Source: Immundisolibacterales bacterium
Lineage (GTDB): Bacteria; Pseudomonadota; Gammaproteobacteria; HK1
Reading direction: 5' to 3'
DNA: 64,000 nt
Assembly (NCBI GenBank): GCA_026712715.1
Contig: JAPOPW010000043.1
Span: 62,001 to 126,000, forward strand
Below are positions 51,195 through 60,632 of the stretch, piece by piece. The notes under the pieces are model-generated. The model saw nothing but the letters and a program-made list of their open reading frames with translations, ran no database searches and was not told where the DNA came from. The position numbers and the translations under genes are program-made. The number at the start of each line of letters is the position of its first letter. Within the stretch, counting starts at the first letter, position 1.

Positions 51195-52109
51195 ATGAAA
51201 GACATCGGAATCGTCGGGTTGGGCGACATGGGTTCCGGAATGGCCGGAAACCTCCTCCGTTCCGGTTTCAACGTGCATGGCTTCGATCGCGCCCCCGCGA
51301 GATTGGAGTGGCTGGAAAGGGAGGGCGGCCGGCCGGCGGAAGATGCGGCGCTGGTCGGAGAGCGATCCGAGGCGGCCTTCGTAATGGTGCTGAACGGCGA
51401 CCAGGCGCGAGACGCGACCCTTGGTCCGTCCGGTCTGGCGAAGGGCATGCGGGAAGGGGGCATCGTCCTCCTTTCGGCCACGGTGCGGCCGAACGAAGCG
51501 CAGGAAATCGCGACCGATCTGCTCGAGCGCGGACTGACGATGATCGATACCCCGGTATCCGGCGGGAAGCACGGCGCCGACGGGGGGAGGCTCAATCTCT
51601 ATCCGGCCGGAGACCCGGACGCAATCGAGCGGGTGCGTCCCGTCCTCGAGGCGATATCGAAGCAGATCGTGGTGACGGGCAAGGATCCCGGTCAGGGACA
51701 GGTCGCCAAGGCGGCCCTGCAGGCGCTCATCGGGGGGGTCTTCGCCGGGGTCTTCGAAGCCGCCGTATTCGGCTCGAAGGCCGGGCTCACCGGCGCGACC
51801 CTCGAATCGGTGTTCTCGAACAGCGATGCCGGTTCGCCGCTCGTCTCCAACGCGATCCAGCGGGTCGTCGACCGCGAGTTCGTCGGCACCGGAAGCAACA
51901 TCGCCACCATGTACAAGGATCTTTGCATCGTCATGGACATGGCGCGCGAGGTGGGGGCGCCGCTCTTCTCCGTCGCCCAGGCCTACGGGCTGTTCCAGGC
52001 CGGCATCACCCGCTTCGCGGGCGAGGACAACTGGTGCGTGACGAAGGTGCTGGAGGCGCTGGCCGGCACGTCGGTCACCCGGAGCGGGCACGCCGGGCGC
52101 TCGCTCTGA
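51195..52109 (+). CDS. NAD(P)-dependent beta-hydroxyacid dehydrogenase
   Basis: A 304-aa protein from ATG 51195 with AGGAG upstream. Dinucleotide motif IVGLGDMG (residues 6-13), then the family's DTPVSGGKHGADGG substrate-loop motif, and a helix with the catalytic lysine of the family (near DLCIVMDMA; the K lies in YKDL). The 3-hydroxyisobutyrate dehydrogenase/GarR/LtnD group fits; the substrate cannot be fixed. The long leader and the nearby allantoinase and transporter genes suggest a catabolic role. It is convergent with the puuE-type gene. Confidence 0.9.
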   Translation: MKDIGIVGLGDMGSGMAGNLLRSGFNVHGFDRAPARLEWLEREGGRPAEDAALVGERSEAAFVMVLNGDQARDATLGPSGLAKGMREGGIVLLSATVRPNEAQEIATDLLERGLTMIDTPVSGGKHGADGGRLNLYPAGDPDAIERVRPVLEAISKQIVVTGKDPGQGQVAKAALQALIGGVFAGVFEAAVFGSKAGLTGATLESVFSNSDAGSPLVSNAIQRVVDREFVGTGSNIATMYKDLCIVMDMAREVGAPLFSVAQAYGLFQAGITRFAGEDNWCVTKVLEALAGTSVTRSGHAGRSL

Positions 52110-52145
52110 GGCCCTGAATCCTGCGCGCCGGCCAGGGATCGTTCG

Positions 52146-52178
52146 TCGGCGCAGACGCCGAAGCCGCCCCGCGCGGGG
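52146..52178 (+). terminator. Convergent terminator region
   Basis: TCGGCG (52146-52151) pairs with CGCCGA (52156-52161) over a CAGA loop, and the palindrome CCCCGCGCGGGG follows at 52167-52178. It lies between two convergent genes; no T-run. Confidence 0.4.
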
Positions 52179-52187
52179 TCGTCGTGG

Positions 52188-53099
52188 TCAGCCCCGCCAG
52201 GGATGATGCTCGTGCCAGTGGCGGGCGATGTCGATGCGCCTGCACACCCACACCCGATCGTGGTTGCGGACGTGGTCGATGAAGCGGGCGAGCGCCGCGG
52301 CGCGCGCCGGCCGCCCGACCAGACGGCAGTGCAGCCCCACCGACATCATCCGCGGGGACTTCGCGCCTTCCTCGTAGAGGACGTCGAAGCAGTCCCGAAG
52401 GTAGGCGAAGAACTGGTCGCCCGAGTTGAACCCCTGCGGGGTCGCGAACCGCATGTCGTTGGCGTCGAGGGTATAGGGCACGATGAGGTGCGGGCGCCCG
52501 TGCTCGGTGTTCCAGTAGGGGAGCTCGTCGGCGTAGGAGTCCGCGTCATAGAGGAAGCCCCCTTCCTCCACCACGAGGCGCCGGGTGTTGGGGCTGTTGC
52601 GGCCCGTGTACCAGCCGAGCGGCCGCTCGCCGGCGACCCGCGTCTGAATCTCGATCGCGCTTCGCATGTGCTCGCGCTCGGTGTCGATGTCGACGTGCTG
52701 GTAGTCGATCCAGCGGTATCCGTGGCTCGCGATCTCCCACTTGGCCTCGTTCATCGCCGCCACCGCATCGGGGTTGCGCTCGAGGGCCATTGCGACCCCG
52801 TACACGGTGACCGGAACGTCCCGTGAGGTGAAGATCCGGTGCAGGCGCCAGAACCCCGCCCGGCTGCCGTACTCGTAGAGGGACTCCATGTTCATGTTGC
52901 GGTCGCCGGGGAGGGGGCGGGCGCCCACGATCTCGGAGAGGAAGGACTCGGACGCGGGGTCGCCGTGGAGGATGCAGTTCTCCGCCCCCTCTTCGTAGTT
53001 GACGACGAACTGGAGGGCGATTCGGGCGTCGTCCGGCCACTTCGGATGTGGAGGATTGCGGCCGAATCCGCGCATGTCTCTGGGGTAGGTTTCGCTCAT
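52188..53099 (-). CDS. puuE: Allantoinase PuuE-type, polysaccharide-deacetylase fold
   Basis: A 303-aa protein from ATG 53097-53099 (MSETYPRDMRGFGRNPP). The sequence follows PuuE closely: FVVNYEEGAENCILHGD, FLSEIVGARPLPG, MNMESLYEYGSRAGFWRLHRIF, WEIASHGYRWIDYQ, LGWYTGRNSPNTRRLV, and a closing MMSVGLHCRLVGRPARAAALARF. PuuE hydrolyses allantoin to allantoate without the metal site of classical allantoinases. It points to ureide/purine nitrogen use together with the amidohydrolase and formamidase genes downstream. Confidence 0.92.
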   Translation of the reverse strand: MSETYPRDMRGFGRNPPHPKWPDDARIALQFVVNYEEGAENCILHGDPASESFLSEIVGARPLPGDRNMNMESLYEYGSRAGFWRLHRIFTSRDVPVTVYGVAMALERNPDAVAAMNEAKWEIASHGYRWIDYQHVDIDTEREHMRSAIEIQTRVAGERPLGWYTGRNSPNTRRLVVEEGGFLYDADSYADELPYWNTEHGRPHLIVPYTLDANDMRFATPQGFNSGDQFFAYLRDCFDVLYEEGAKSPRMMSVGLHCRLVGRPARAAALARFIDHVRNHDRVWVCRRIDIARHWHEHHPWRG

Positions 53100-53430
53100 C
53101 GTCGCGCCGCCTGCTGCCGGGGAAATGGGTTTGCGCCCCATGGTACACGCGCGTAACCTTGCGGCCCGCGCGCCTTCATGGTGCAGATCCCGACGGGTAC
53201 GCACCGAGGTGGTGCAGCTTCCTCGGATCCGAGAGGCTCGGCCGGGCCGCCGTACGGTCAGGCCCACGGGCTCGCATTCGCCGGGTGGACGCACGAGCGC
53301 GCGCGATTCCGGCGCAGGGAAGCGCAACGGCATGAATCTTGCTTAAGGTCAGGTCGTGTGGTTCTCGTCCAGGTTCGGACCGAGGCGCCGCATGCGCTCG
53401 ACAGCACAGCATCAACCTCCGGAGTACGAA
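53100..53430 (+). other. Divergent intergenic region between puuE and the livK-type gene
   Basis: There is no gene in it. It contains a 12-bp palindrome CTCGGATCCGAG (53222-53233) and a TCGCATTCGC (53272-53281) that resembles the core of the motif upstream of the GlxA-type gene. A GGAG Shine-Dalgarno precedes the livK ATG. Promoter positions are not clear. Confidence 0.4.
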
Positions 53431-54630
53431 ATGAAGACGTTGCGAACAATCGCCGCCACCGCGGCATCCGCCACCACCCTGGCGCTCGGAGCCGCTCTCC
53501 TCGCGGCCGGACCCGCCCAGGCCGGGACCCTCAAGATCGGGGTGCTCGGGGTCATGAGCGGCCCCGCCGCCTCCTGGGGCCTCGTCAACCGCTACTGCGC
53601 GGAAGTCACCGCCAAGATGTACAACGACATGGGCGGGGTCGAGATCGGCGGCGAGAAGTACATGATCGAGGTCTCGTCGATCGACGACAAGAACGATCCG
53701 AAGCTCTCGATCAACGGGGCGAAGAAGCACACCGGCGAAGGGATCCGGTACATCATCGGGCCGAACGTCGACACCACCGCACAGGCCATCGTTCCGGTCC
53801 TCGAGGAGGCCGGGGCGATGAACTTCCCCTACGCGTTCGCGAGGGAGCTATACACCCCGCCCCGGAGCAACTCGGTGCTCGGCATGATCGCGTCGTACCA
53901 GGCGGGGCCGGTCATCTACAAGCGCCTGATGGCGGACAGCGGGGTCAAGTCCATCGCCTTCGTCGCGCGCAACGAGTCCGATCCGCTGAACCAGCGCGAT
54001 CAGGGGGTCGCCGCGGCGAACATGCTGGGTCTCGAGGTTCTCGCTTCCGAGGACACGTACGAGCCGGGGACCACCGACTTCTTCCCGGTGATGTCCCGCA
54101 TCGTCCAGCTCGACCCGGACCTCATCGTGCTCTCCGGAGTCGCTCCTTCCGACGCTCCGCTCCTCATCAAGTCCGCGCGCGAGCTCGGCTACGAGGGTCT
54201 CCTCAGCACCGAGACCGCCCAGGACGCCAAGATCCTGTCCGAGGTGGCCGGAGACGCGGCGAACGGCTTCATCTCGGTCGGCGGCGCAAGCACTCCCGAG
54301 ATCTCCGACGACTACATGAACGCGTTCCGCGAGGCATACGTGGCGCATGTCGGGGAGTGGAACGACGAGGCGGGGACCAAGGTCTACGCCCTCGAGGTGA
54401 TCATCGAGACCCTCAAGGCGGCCGGGAAGGCGGCGATCGACGACATCGAGGCGTTCAAGGCGGCGATGCCCGGACTCAAGGTCGAGAACCGTCTTCTCAA
54501 GGGCGAGAACTCGCTCGCCTACGTCGGCACCGGCTTCTTCGAGCAGCCGCGCCAGCTCCCGATCCCGATGGTCGTCAACGAGTACCGCGACGGCGGATTC
54601 CAGACCCTCTTCGTGGGTTCGGTGGACTGA
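53431..54630 (+). CDS. livK: ABC transporter periplasmic binding protein, LivK/amide type
   Basis: A 399-aa protein. Signal peptide of about 31 residues: basic MKTLR, a long Ala/Thr/Leu core and A-Q-A before the mature GTLKIGVLG. The mature part follows the Leu/Ile/Val-binding family: MSGPAASWGL, YMIEVSSIDDKNDP, IRYIIGPNVDTTAQA, VFALDP-like LDPDLIVLSG. It delivers substrate to the membrane permease encoded downstream. A strong hairpin follows the gene. Ligand could be amino acids, urea, amides or aromatic acids; catabolic neighbours favour a nitrogenous solute. Confidence 0.9.
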   Translation: MKTLRTIAATAASATTLALGAALLAAGPAQAGTLKIGVLGVMSGPAASWGLVNRYCAEVTAKMYNDMGGVEIGGEKYMIEVSSIDDKNDPKLSINGAKKHTGEGIRYIIGPNVDTTAQAIVPVLEEAGAMNFPYAFARELYTPPRSNSVLGMIASYQAGPVIYKRLMADSGVKSIAFVARNESDPLNQRDQGVAAANMLGLEVLASEDTYEPGTTDFFPVMSRIVQLDPDLIVLSGVAPSDAPLLIKSARELGYEGLLSTETAQDAKILSEVAGDAANGFISVGGASTPEISDDYMNAFREAYVAHVGEWNDEAGTKVYALEVIIETLKAAGKAAIDDIEAFKAAMPGLKVENRLLKGENSLAYVGTGFFEQPRQLPIPMVVNEYRDGGFQTLFVGSVD

Positions 54631-54648
54631 TCCGGACCGGTGGAAGCG

Positions 54649-54671
54649 CGGGCCGCGGATGACGCGGCCCG
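54649..54671 (+). terminator. Hairpin between livK and livH
   Basis: CGGGCCGCG (54649-54657) pairs with CGCGGCCCG (54663-54671) over a GATGA loop, followed by TTCTT. Such hairpins after binding-protein genes raise receptor levels over permease by partial termination or by protecting the 3' end. Confidence 0.6.
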
Positions 54672-54804
54672 TTCTTCGGGCGTTCCCTCGCGGATCGAAT
54701 GCAACGGTCACCCGCGCCGTACCGGCGCGGGGTGAATCCGGCCGGCACCGACGGGCGCCGGTCCGCGGGCTCCCCGGGGCCATGCTCCGAACGGGTTGAG
54801 ACGG

Positions 54805-55665
54805 ATGGAACAGGTCCTCGTCAACGGGATCTACCTTGGGTGCCAGTACGCGCTCATCGCGCTCGGCCTCACCCTCATCTTCGGTCTGATGGGCGTGCTC
54901 AACTTCGCCCACGGCCAGATGTACGTGCTCGGCGGCTTCGTGACCTACTACGTCTACGGGGTCCTCGGGCTGCCGTTTCCCCTCGCGCTCGTCGCCACCG
55001 CGGCAACCCTCTGCGTGACCGGCGCGCTCTTCGACAAGCTCCTGTTCCGCCGGGTGCTTCGCCGCGGCGCCCGCGAGGAGAGCTCGATGCTGCTCGCGGC
55101 GGGCACCGCGCTCCTGCTCGAGAGTCTCATCCTCATCGTCTTCGGGGAGAAGCACCGCGGCGTGCCATCGCTCGCGCCGGGGGTGGCCCGGATCGGGGAC
55201 GCGTTCCTTCCCTACAGCCGCATCGTGGTCATGGTGCTCGCGGCGGCGCTCATCGTCGGGTTCATCGTCTTCATGCGCCAGACCCGGATTGGACGGGGGC
55301 TTCGGGCGATCGCCCAGGACCGGGAGGCGGCCCTTCTTCAGGGAGTCGACGTGGAGCGCTACGGCATGCTCGGGTTCGCCTTCGGTGCCGCCCTCGCGGG
55401 GCTCGCCGGGTCTCTCCTCGTGGTGATCTCCGGTGTGAACAGCGGCCTTGGCACCTGGATCTCGATCAAGGCGTTCATCATGGTGATGATCGGGGGAGCC
55501 GGAGTGGTCTCGGGGGCCATCCTCGGTGGCTTCATCCTCGGGATGGCGGAGTCGCTCGGCTACCGCTTCTTTCCCGGCGGCGAGACCTACCTCATGCTCT
55601 TCGTCGCGATGATCGTGTTCCTCGCCATCCGGCCCCAGGGTCTCATGGGCAAGCCCTGGGGCTAG
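54805..55665 (+). CDS. livH: ABC transporter permease, LivH type
   Basis: A 286-aa inner-membrane permease from ATG 54805 (a TTG 9 nt upstream is possible). Family start MEQVLVNGIYLGCQYALIALGLTLIFG, then LNFAHGQMYVLGGF and the cytoplasmic EAA-like loop RAIAQDREAALLQGVD. About eight membrane helices. With LivM it forms the translocation path of the livKHMGF system. Confidence 0.92.
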   Translation: MEQVLVNGIYLGCQYALIALGLTLIFGLMGVLNFAHGQMYVLGGFVTYYVYGVLGLPFPLALVATAATLCVTGALFDKLLFRRVLRRGAREESSMLLAAGTALLLESLILIVFGEKHRGVPSLAPGVARIGDAFLPYSRIVVMVLAAALIVGFIVFMRQTRIGRGLRAIAQDREAALLQGVDVERYGMLGFAFGAALAGLAGSLLVVISGVNSGLGTWISIKAFIMVMIGGAGVVSGAILGGFILGMAESLGYRFFPGGETYLMLFVAMIVFLAIRPQGLMGKPWG

Positions 55666-55822
55666 GGCGGGGTGGAATCGACGTCGGACACGGGAGCACG
55701 CTCGTGCATGTGATCGAAATCCCGAACGAGGCCCGCCACGCGTCCACGCACGGATTCGGGCTCGGGAACGCGGCCGCGACCGCGAACCGCGCCTGAATCG
55801 AAGGCCGGATCGAGCGAAGCGC

Positions 55823-56845
55823 ATGTCTCCTCGAATCGCCATCCTCGTCGCCGCGGCCGTTCTCGCGTGGCTCGTCGGCGTGCCCCTCGCGGTCGGCGAC
55901 CGGCCCTACGACATCGGCGTGCTCACCACCGCGTCGGCCCTGAGCGTCATCAGCGCCGGGGTGTGGCTCATGTTCTACATCGGCCGCATCCACATCGGCC
56001 AGGGCGCCTTCGCTCTCGTAGGGCAGTACGCCGCGGCGGTCGCGATCACCAAGCTCGGGCTCTCGTTCTGGATCGCGCTGCCCCTGGCGGGGCTCGTCGC
56101 CGCCCTGTTCGCCTGCGCGATCGGGTTCCCGATCCTTCGTCTGAAGGGGGTCTACTTCGCCATGGTGACCCTGAGCCTCACCGAGGCCGCGCGCCTGAGC
56201 GCCCAGTCGTTCGAGTCGGTGACCGGCGGCCCACGGGGGATCCTCAACATCCCGCTCCCGGGGGCGGTCGAGGTGTTCGGGCTCACCCTGGTCCCGGACT
56301 TCGGGGAGGTGAACCCCCACATCGCCCTCTTCTGCCTCGCGACCCTCCTTGCCGTCGCGACCTTCGCGGCCCTCTACCGAATCGTCAACAGTCGGCTCGG
56401 ATGGCTCTTCCGCTCGCTCCAGCAGAACGAGGATCTGGCCTCCTCGATCGGGGTGAACGTGGCCCGGCTCCGCGTCGTCGCGTTCGCGATCGGCTCGTTC
56501 CTCGGCGGAATCGGCGGCGCGTTCTTCCTCGCCGTGCAGCAGAGCGTGTACCCGTCCTCGTTCCAGGTGCAGGACTCGATCTATCTCATGCTGTACTGCT
56601 TCCTCGGCGGCCTCGGCTACGTCTTCGGCCCCCTCGTGGGGACCTTCGTCCTCTTCATCGCGTTCGAGTTCCTGCACGGCCTGAACGAGTTCCAGCCGCT
56701 CATCTACGCGCTCATCATGATCGGGCTCATGGTCTGGCTGCCGAACGGGCTGCTGAGCCTTCGCCTTCCCGGAAGCGGACCCGGCGACGGCGGCGGCCGC
56801 CCGCCCTGGCGGCGATGGCTCCGGCGGCCGGAGAACCGGACGTGA
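55823..56845 (+). CDS. livM: ABC transporter permease, LivM type
   Basis: A 340-aa permease: long hydrophobic start, GRIHIGQGAFALVGQYAAA, KGVYFAMVTLSLTE, loop RSLQQNEDLASSIGVNV, and an end GLMVWLPNGLLSLR. The stop overlaps the livG GTG start by 4 nt. The 157-nt gap to livH is GC-rich without features. Confidence 0.92.
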   Translation: MSPRIAILVAAAVLAWLVGVPLAVGDRPYDIGVLTTASALSVISAGVWLMFYIGRIHIGQGAFALVGQYAAAVAITKLGLSFWIALPLAGLVAALFACAIGFPILRLKGVYFAMVTLSLTEAARLSAQSFESVTGGPRGILNIPLPGAVEVFGLTLVPDFGEVNPHIALFCLATLLAVATFAALYRIVNSRLGWLFRSLQQNEDLASSIGVNVARLRVVAFAIGSFLGGIGGAFFLAVQQSVYPSSFQVQDSIYLMLYCFLGGLGYVFGPLVGTFVLFIAFEFLHGLNEFQPLIYALIMIGLMVWLPNGLLSLRLPGSGPGDGGGRPPWRRWLRRPENRT

Positions 56846-57681
56846 GTCTCCTCGAGGTCGAGGGAATCACGAAGCGCTTCGGGGGTCTCACCGCGGTGGA
56901 CGACGTGACGTTCACGGTCGAGGAGCGGCAGATTTTCAGCATCATCGGCCCGAACGGGGCCGGCAAGAGCACCCTGTTCAAGCTCATCACCGCGTTTCTC
57001 CGGCCGACGGCGGGGCGGGTGCGGCTCGCCGGGGATCCGCTGTCGGGGCAGTCGCCGCATGCCGTCGCCCGGCGCGGCGTGGTCCGGACGTTTCAGGAGA
57101 CGACCATCTTCCGCGAAATGACCGCGCTCGAGAACGTGGTCGTCGCCCACCATCTCCGGGGCGACGCGACCCTCGCAGGCTTCTTCTTCGGCAGCCGGCG
57201 CGCACGCGCCTCGGAGGCCGCCTTCCGCGAGAGCGCGCGCGAGATCGTGGACTATCTCGGGCTCGGGGAGGTCGCCGGCGAGACCGCCCGCAACCTTCCC
57301 CACGGCCATCTGCGCGCGCTCGGGATCGCGATCGCGATGGCCGCGAACCCCCGTGTCCTGCTCCTCGACGAGCCGTTCGCCGGGATGAACCCGGAGGAGA
57401 CGAACCGGGCGATGGACATGGTGCGCGGCATCCGTGACCGCGGGGTCACCGTGCTCCTCGTCGAGCACGACATGCGCGCGGTGATGCGGATCAGCGATCG
57501 GGTGGCGGTGCTCAACTTCGGACGCAAGATCGCGGAGGGCGCGCCGGCCGAGATCCAGCGAGACGAGCGCGTCATCGAAGCCTATCTCGGGCGCCCCGAG
57601 GATGAGGTGGACATCGAGTCGGAAACGGGAACGGGAGCTGCGGCGACGGCGGCGCGTTCGGGCGAAGAGGGACCGGCGTGA
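56842..57681 (+). CDS. livG: ABC transporter ATPase, LivG type
   Basis: A 279-aa ATPase. Walker A GPNGAGKST (36-44), Q-loop TFQETTIFREM, Walker B LLLDEPFAGMNPEE and H-loop LLVEHDM. The signature is LPHGHLRAL rather than the standard L-S-G-G-Q; HGH/YGQ-type variants are known in this transporter subfamily. The last 25 residues are a Glu/Ala-rich tail. It overlaps livF by 4 nt. Confidence 0.93.
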   Translation: MSLLEVEGITKRFGGLTAVDDVTFTVEERQIFSIIGPNGAGKSTLFKLITAFLRPTAGRVRLAGDPLSGQSPHAVARRGVVRTFQETTIFREMTALENVVVAHHLRGDATLAGFFFGSRRARASEAAFRESAREIVDYLGLGEVAGETARNLPHGHLRALGIAIAMAANPRVLLLDEPFAGMNPEETNRAMDMVRGIRDRGVTVLLVEHDMRAVMRISDRVAVLNFGRKIAEGAPAEIQRDERVIEAYLGRPEDEVDIESETGTGAAATAARSGEEGPA

Positions 57682-58391
57682 GCTACTTCCGGGCCTCGGA
57701 CCTCTCGGTGAGGTACGACCAGGTGCGCGCCATCACGGGGGTGTCCGTCGAGCTCGAAGAGGGCGACATCGTGGCTCTCATCGGGGCGAATGGGGCCGGG
57801 AAGACGACGACCCTTCGCGCGATCACGGGACTCGCGGGCCTCGCTTCGGGAGAGATTTTCCTCGACGGCCAGCGCATCGACGGCCTCCGGCCGAACGCGA
57901 TCGTGGCCCTCGGGGTGGCCATGGTGCCGGAGGGGCGGCGCGTCTTTCCCTTCCTTTCGGTCATGGACAACCTGCTGATGGGGGCGTTCCTGCGGCGCGG
58001 CCGGCGTGCGATCGCGGCGGACGTGGAGCGGGTCTTCGAGCGCTTCCCGCGCCTTCGCGAGCGCCGCAGCCAGGCGGCCGGCACCATGAGCGGCGGGGAG
58101 CAGCAGATGCTCGCCATCGGCCGCGCGCTGATGGCGCGCCCGCGCCTGCTCCTCCTCGACGAGCCCTCCCTCGGGCTCGCCCCGATGCTCGTGCAGGAGA
58201 TCGCGCGCGCGATCCTCGCCATCAACCGCGAGGACCGGGTGAGCCTCATCCTCGTGGAGCAGAACTCGCGGATGGCCCTTCGAGTCTCGAGCCGCGCCTA
58301 CGCCCTCGAGACCGGAAGGGTCGCCCTCGAGGGCGCGTCGCGCGACCTCGCGAACGACGACCGCATCCGCGAGCTCTATCTCGGCGGCTGA
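57678..58391 (+). CDS. livF: ABC transporter ATPase, LivF type
   Basis: A 237-aa ATPase with Walker A GANGAGKTT (36-44), MVPEGRRVFPFLSVMDNLLMG, signature MSGGEQQMLAIGRAL, Walker B LLLLDEPSLGLAP and LVEQNSRMAL in the H-loop region (Gln in place of His, as usual for LivF). It is the last gene of the livKHMGF operon; a strong inverted repeat follows it. Confidence 0.94.
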   Translation: MSYFRASDLSVRYDQVRAITGVSVELEEGDIVALIGANGAGKTTTLRAITGLAGLASGEIFLDGQRIDGLRPNAIVALGVAMVPEGRRVFPFLSVMDNLLMGAFLRRGRRAIAADVERVFERFPRLRERRSQAAGTMSGGEQQMLAIGRALMARPRLLLLDEPSLGLAPMLVQEIARAILAINREDRVSLILVEQNSRMALRVSSRAYALETGRVALEGASRDLANDDRIRELYLGG

Positions 58392-58407
58392 CCGGCGAAC
58401 TCGGGCC

Positions 58408-58433
58408 GTTCGGCGCGCGCGGGCGCGCCGAAC
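58408..58433 (+). terminator. Bidirectional terminator-like hairpin after livF
   Basis: GTTCGGCGCGC (58408-58418) and GCGCGCCGAAC (58423-58433) form a perfect 11-bp stem with a GCGG loop. It sits between livF and the convergent SDR gene; no T-run. Confidence 0.6.
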
Positions 58434-58498
58434 GCAGTCCGGCGTGGACGAGTCGGGCGGCTGACCGGCGTGCGCCGGCCGGATTCACCCCCCGATCG

Positions 58499-59293
58499 TC
58501 AGGTCAGGAACTTCGTGAAGCCGCCGTCGACATTCCAGCAGGCGCCGGTCACGAAGCTCGCCCGCTCCGATGCGAGGAACGCCACGACGCCCGCGACCTC
58601 GTCCGGCCGTCCGTAGCGCTTGATGAGGAGAAGCTGGCCGGCGAGGTTCGTGAAGACCTCGTCGACGTCCTCGCCGACCGTGCCGACGAAGCTGTCCTCG
58701 GCAATTCGTTCCCATAGCGGGGTGTGAATGAGAGCCGGGTTGACCGCGTTTACCCGGATCCCGTCGTCGGCAAAGTCCTGGGCCCAGGTCTTGGTGATTG
58801 CGAGCATCGCCGCCTTGGCCGAGTTGTAGTCCGCCATGCCGCCGAGCCCGCTGTGCCCGCTCACCGAAGCGACGTTGACGATCGATCCGCCGTCCTGCCG
58901 GCGGATCAGGGGGACCGCGGCCCGGGTCGCCCGCACTGCGCTCCAGAGGTTGATGTCGTAGGTCTTCTCCCAGACCTCGTCGGAATCCTCGATGGCACGG
59001 CCGACGGCGGCATCGCCGGCATTGTTGACAAGAATGTCCAGGCGCCCGAAGTGCGCGGCGGTGTCGTTGACGAAGCGTTCGATATCCTCGCGCCGGCTCA
59101 TGTCGGCGACGCACGAGAGCACCTCGCCGCCGGCCGCCTCGATCGCCGCTTTCGTCTCGTCGAGGGGTCCGGGCCGGCGCGCGCAGATTGCGACCTTGGC
59201 GCCTTCCCGGGCGAGCTCCATCGCAATCGCCTGGCCGAGGCCGAGGCTCGAGGCGGTCACCGCGGCAACCTTGTCATTCAATCCGAGTTCCAT
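58499..59293 (-). CDS. SDR-family NAD(P)-dependent oxidoreductase
   Basis: A 264-aa protein from ATG 59291-59293. Cofactor motif T-A-S-S-L-G-L-G (13-20), the TGxxxGxG region with Ser replacing the first Gly; NNAG (near 89-92); catalytic Ser in VASVSG and Y-N-S-A-K (Y-x-x-x-K) at about 154-158; closing [14 protein letters not shown] 3-oxoacyl-reductase-like or sugar/amine dehydrogenase activity is possible. It is in the same direction as the formamidase-type gene, separated by 85 nt, and could be co-transcribed. Confidence 0.9.
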   Translation of the reverse strand: MELGLNDKVAAVTASSLGLGQAIAMELAREGAKVAICARRPGPLDETKAAIEAAGGEVLSCVADMSRREDIERFVNDTAAHFGRLDILVNNAGDAAVGRAIEDSDEVWEKTYDINLWSAVRATRAAVPLIRRQDGGSIVNVASVSGHSGLGGMADYNSAKAAMLAITKTWAQDFADDGIRVNAVNPALIHTPLWERIAEDSFVGTVGEDVDEVFTNLAGQLLLIKRYGRPDEVAGVVAFLASERASFVTGACWNVDGGFTKFLT

Positions 59294-59378
59294 TTTCGTT
59301 TCCTTCTCGATTCGCTGTCGGGGGGTGGACTGCGGCAGATGCGGATGCACCCCGAGGCGCCCGCAAGGTGTTCCTCTC

Positions 59379-60371
59379 CTAGAATGCGGGGCTCAAGCGA
59401 TGCTTGGGATACTCCGCGCCAACCACGTGCTGAATGGTGATGGCGCGCACCATCTGGTAGGTCCGGATGCGGAAGGCGGGATCGCAGGACATGCGAATGT
59501 AGGTGTCCTGCGGCTTGACCCCGTAGTCCTCGCTCAACCAGTCGATCATGTTGGCGCAAGCGTCGTAGACCGCATGCTCCATCGGCAGGTTGATTCCGAC
59601 CGCCACGATGCTCTCGGGCTTGACGATGCGTACCGTGGGCATGCGCTTGTTCTTGATCACGGTGCAGTTGAGCTGCACGGTGGCCCGGGTCTCGTCGGCG
59701 ATTCCGGTGAACTCGGTGTCGCCCTGTCCGCCGTGGATGTCGCCGATGTAGAGCAACCCTCCCTCGTGGTACGAGTTGAGGAGGATGGTATGTCCGGGGG
59801 CCACGTCCCGGCAGTCGATGTTTCCGCCAAAGGGGCCCTGCCCCAGCAGCGACGTGAAGACCTCCCGTTCCGGAGCGGTTGCGAGCGTCCCGCAGAACGG
59901 CTCGAGATCCCAGGTGAGCTTGTCCGAGTACTTCCCCTTGCCGTCCCGGGTGTGGCCGCTCGGGCCGGGCAGGTGCTCGATGACCTGCACCCTCGGCACC
60001 GCGCACTGTCCTCCCCAGCGCGAGGACTCGCCATACGGCCCGATGCCGGGAAGGATCCCCGAGAAGCCGTAGCGCCACGGGTCGATGATCTCGAGGTTGA
60101 CCGCGAGGACGTCGCCAGCCTCGCAGCCTTCGACATGGATCGGGCCGACGACCGGGTTGTACTTGGGCGGCCACGCCGCGTTCAGCGCATCGACATGGGC
60201 ATCGCCCACGAACTGGTGCACCTTCGGGTCGTCGCTGTCATCCTCGATGAGGCCCGACAGCGCGTCGTCGGTCTCGATCCGGAACGACTCTTCCTGCTTG
60301 ACGTGAAGGACCGGCTCGTCTCGTGCATCGAATGCGTACTTGGTGACCTCGCCGCGCTTGATGGTCTGCAT
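59379..60371 (-). CDS. Acetamidase/formamidase family protein
   Basis: A 330-aa protein of the FmdA/AmdA family. Segments: [19 protein letters not shown] near residue 76, [52 protein letters not shown] (His/Asp-rich metal-site region), and [13 protein letters not shown]. It hydrolyses a short amide to the acid and ammonia. Context with the livKHMGF-type transporter and the cytosine-deaminase-like gene suggests a pathway releasing formamide-like or other amides. Confidence 0.9.
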   Translation of the reverse strand: MQTIKRGEVTKYAFDARDEPVLHVKQEESFRIETDDALSGLIEDDSDDPKVHQFVGDAHVDALNAAWPPKYNPVVGPIHVEGCEAGDVLAVNLEIIDPWRYGFSGILPGIGPYGESSRWGGQCAVPRVQVIEHLPGPSGHTRDGKGKYSDKLTWDLEPFCGTLATAPEREVFTSLLGQGPFGGNIDCRDVAPGHTILLNSYHEGGLLYIGDIHGGQGDTEFTGIADETRATVQLNCTVIKNKRMPTVRIVKPESIVAVGINLPMEHAVYDACANMIDWLSEDYGVKPQDTYIRMSCDPAFRIRTYQMVRAITIQHVVGAEYPKHRLSPAF

Positions 60372-60632
60372 TGGTGGACTCCTCAGGTTCGATGGATGGC
60401 CGGGTCGTCGTCCGATCGGAAGGCCGCGTACGGCCGGCCCGCGGCACCTTACGATACCAAGGCGCAGGGCAGGAATTCACACCTCACGGGCCCCGCAACC
60501 TCCGGGACCGACTGCGGCGGGGGGGCCATCGGCACGGCAACCTTCCGGGAGGCGAGCGCTCGCTGGAAGCCCGGCCGCAGTTCGTCGCGCCGGGCGCGGG
60601 ACTCGCGTGGGTGACGTCGGCGCCCCGGACAC

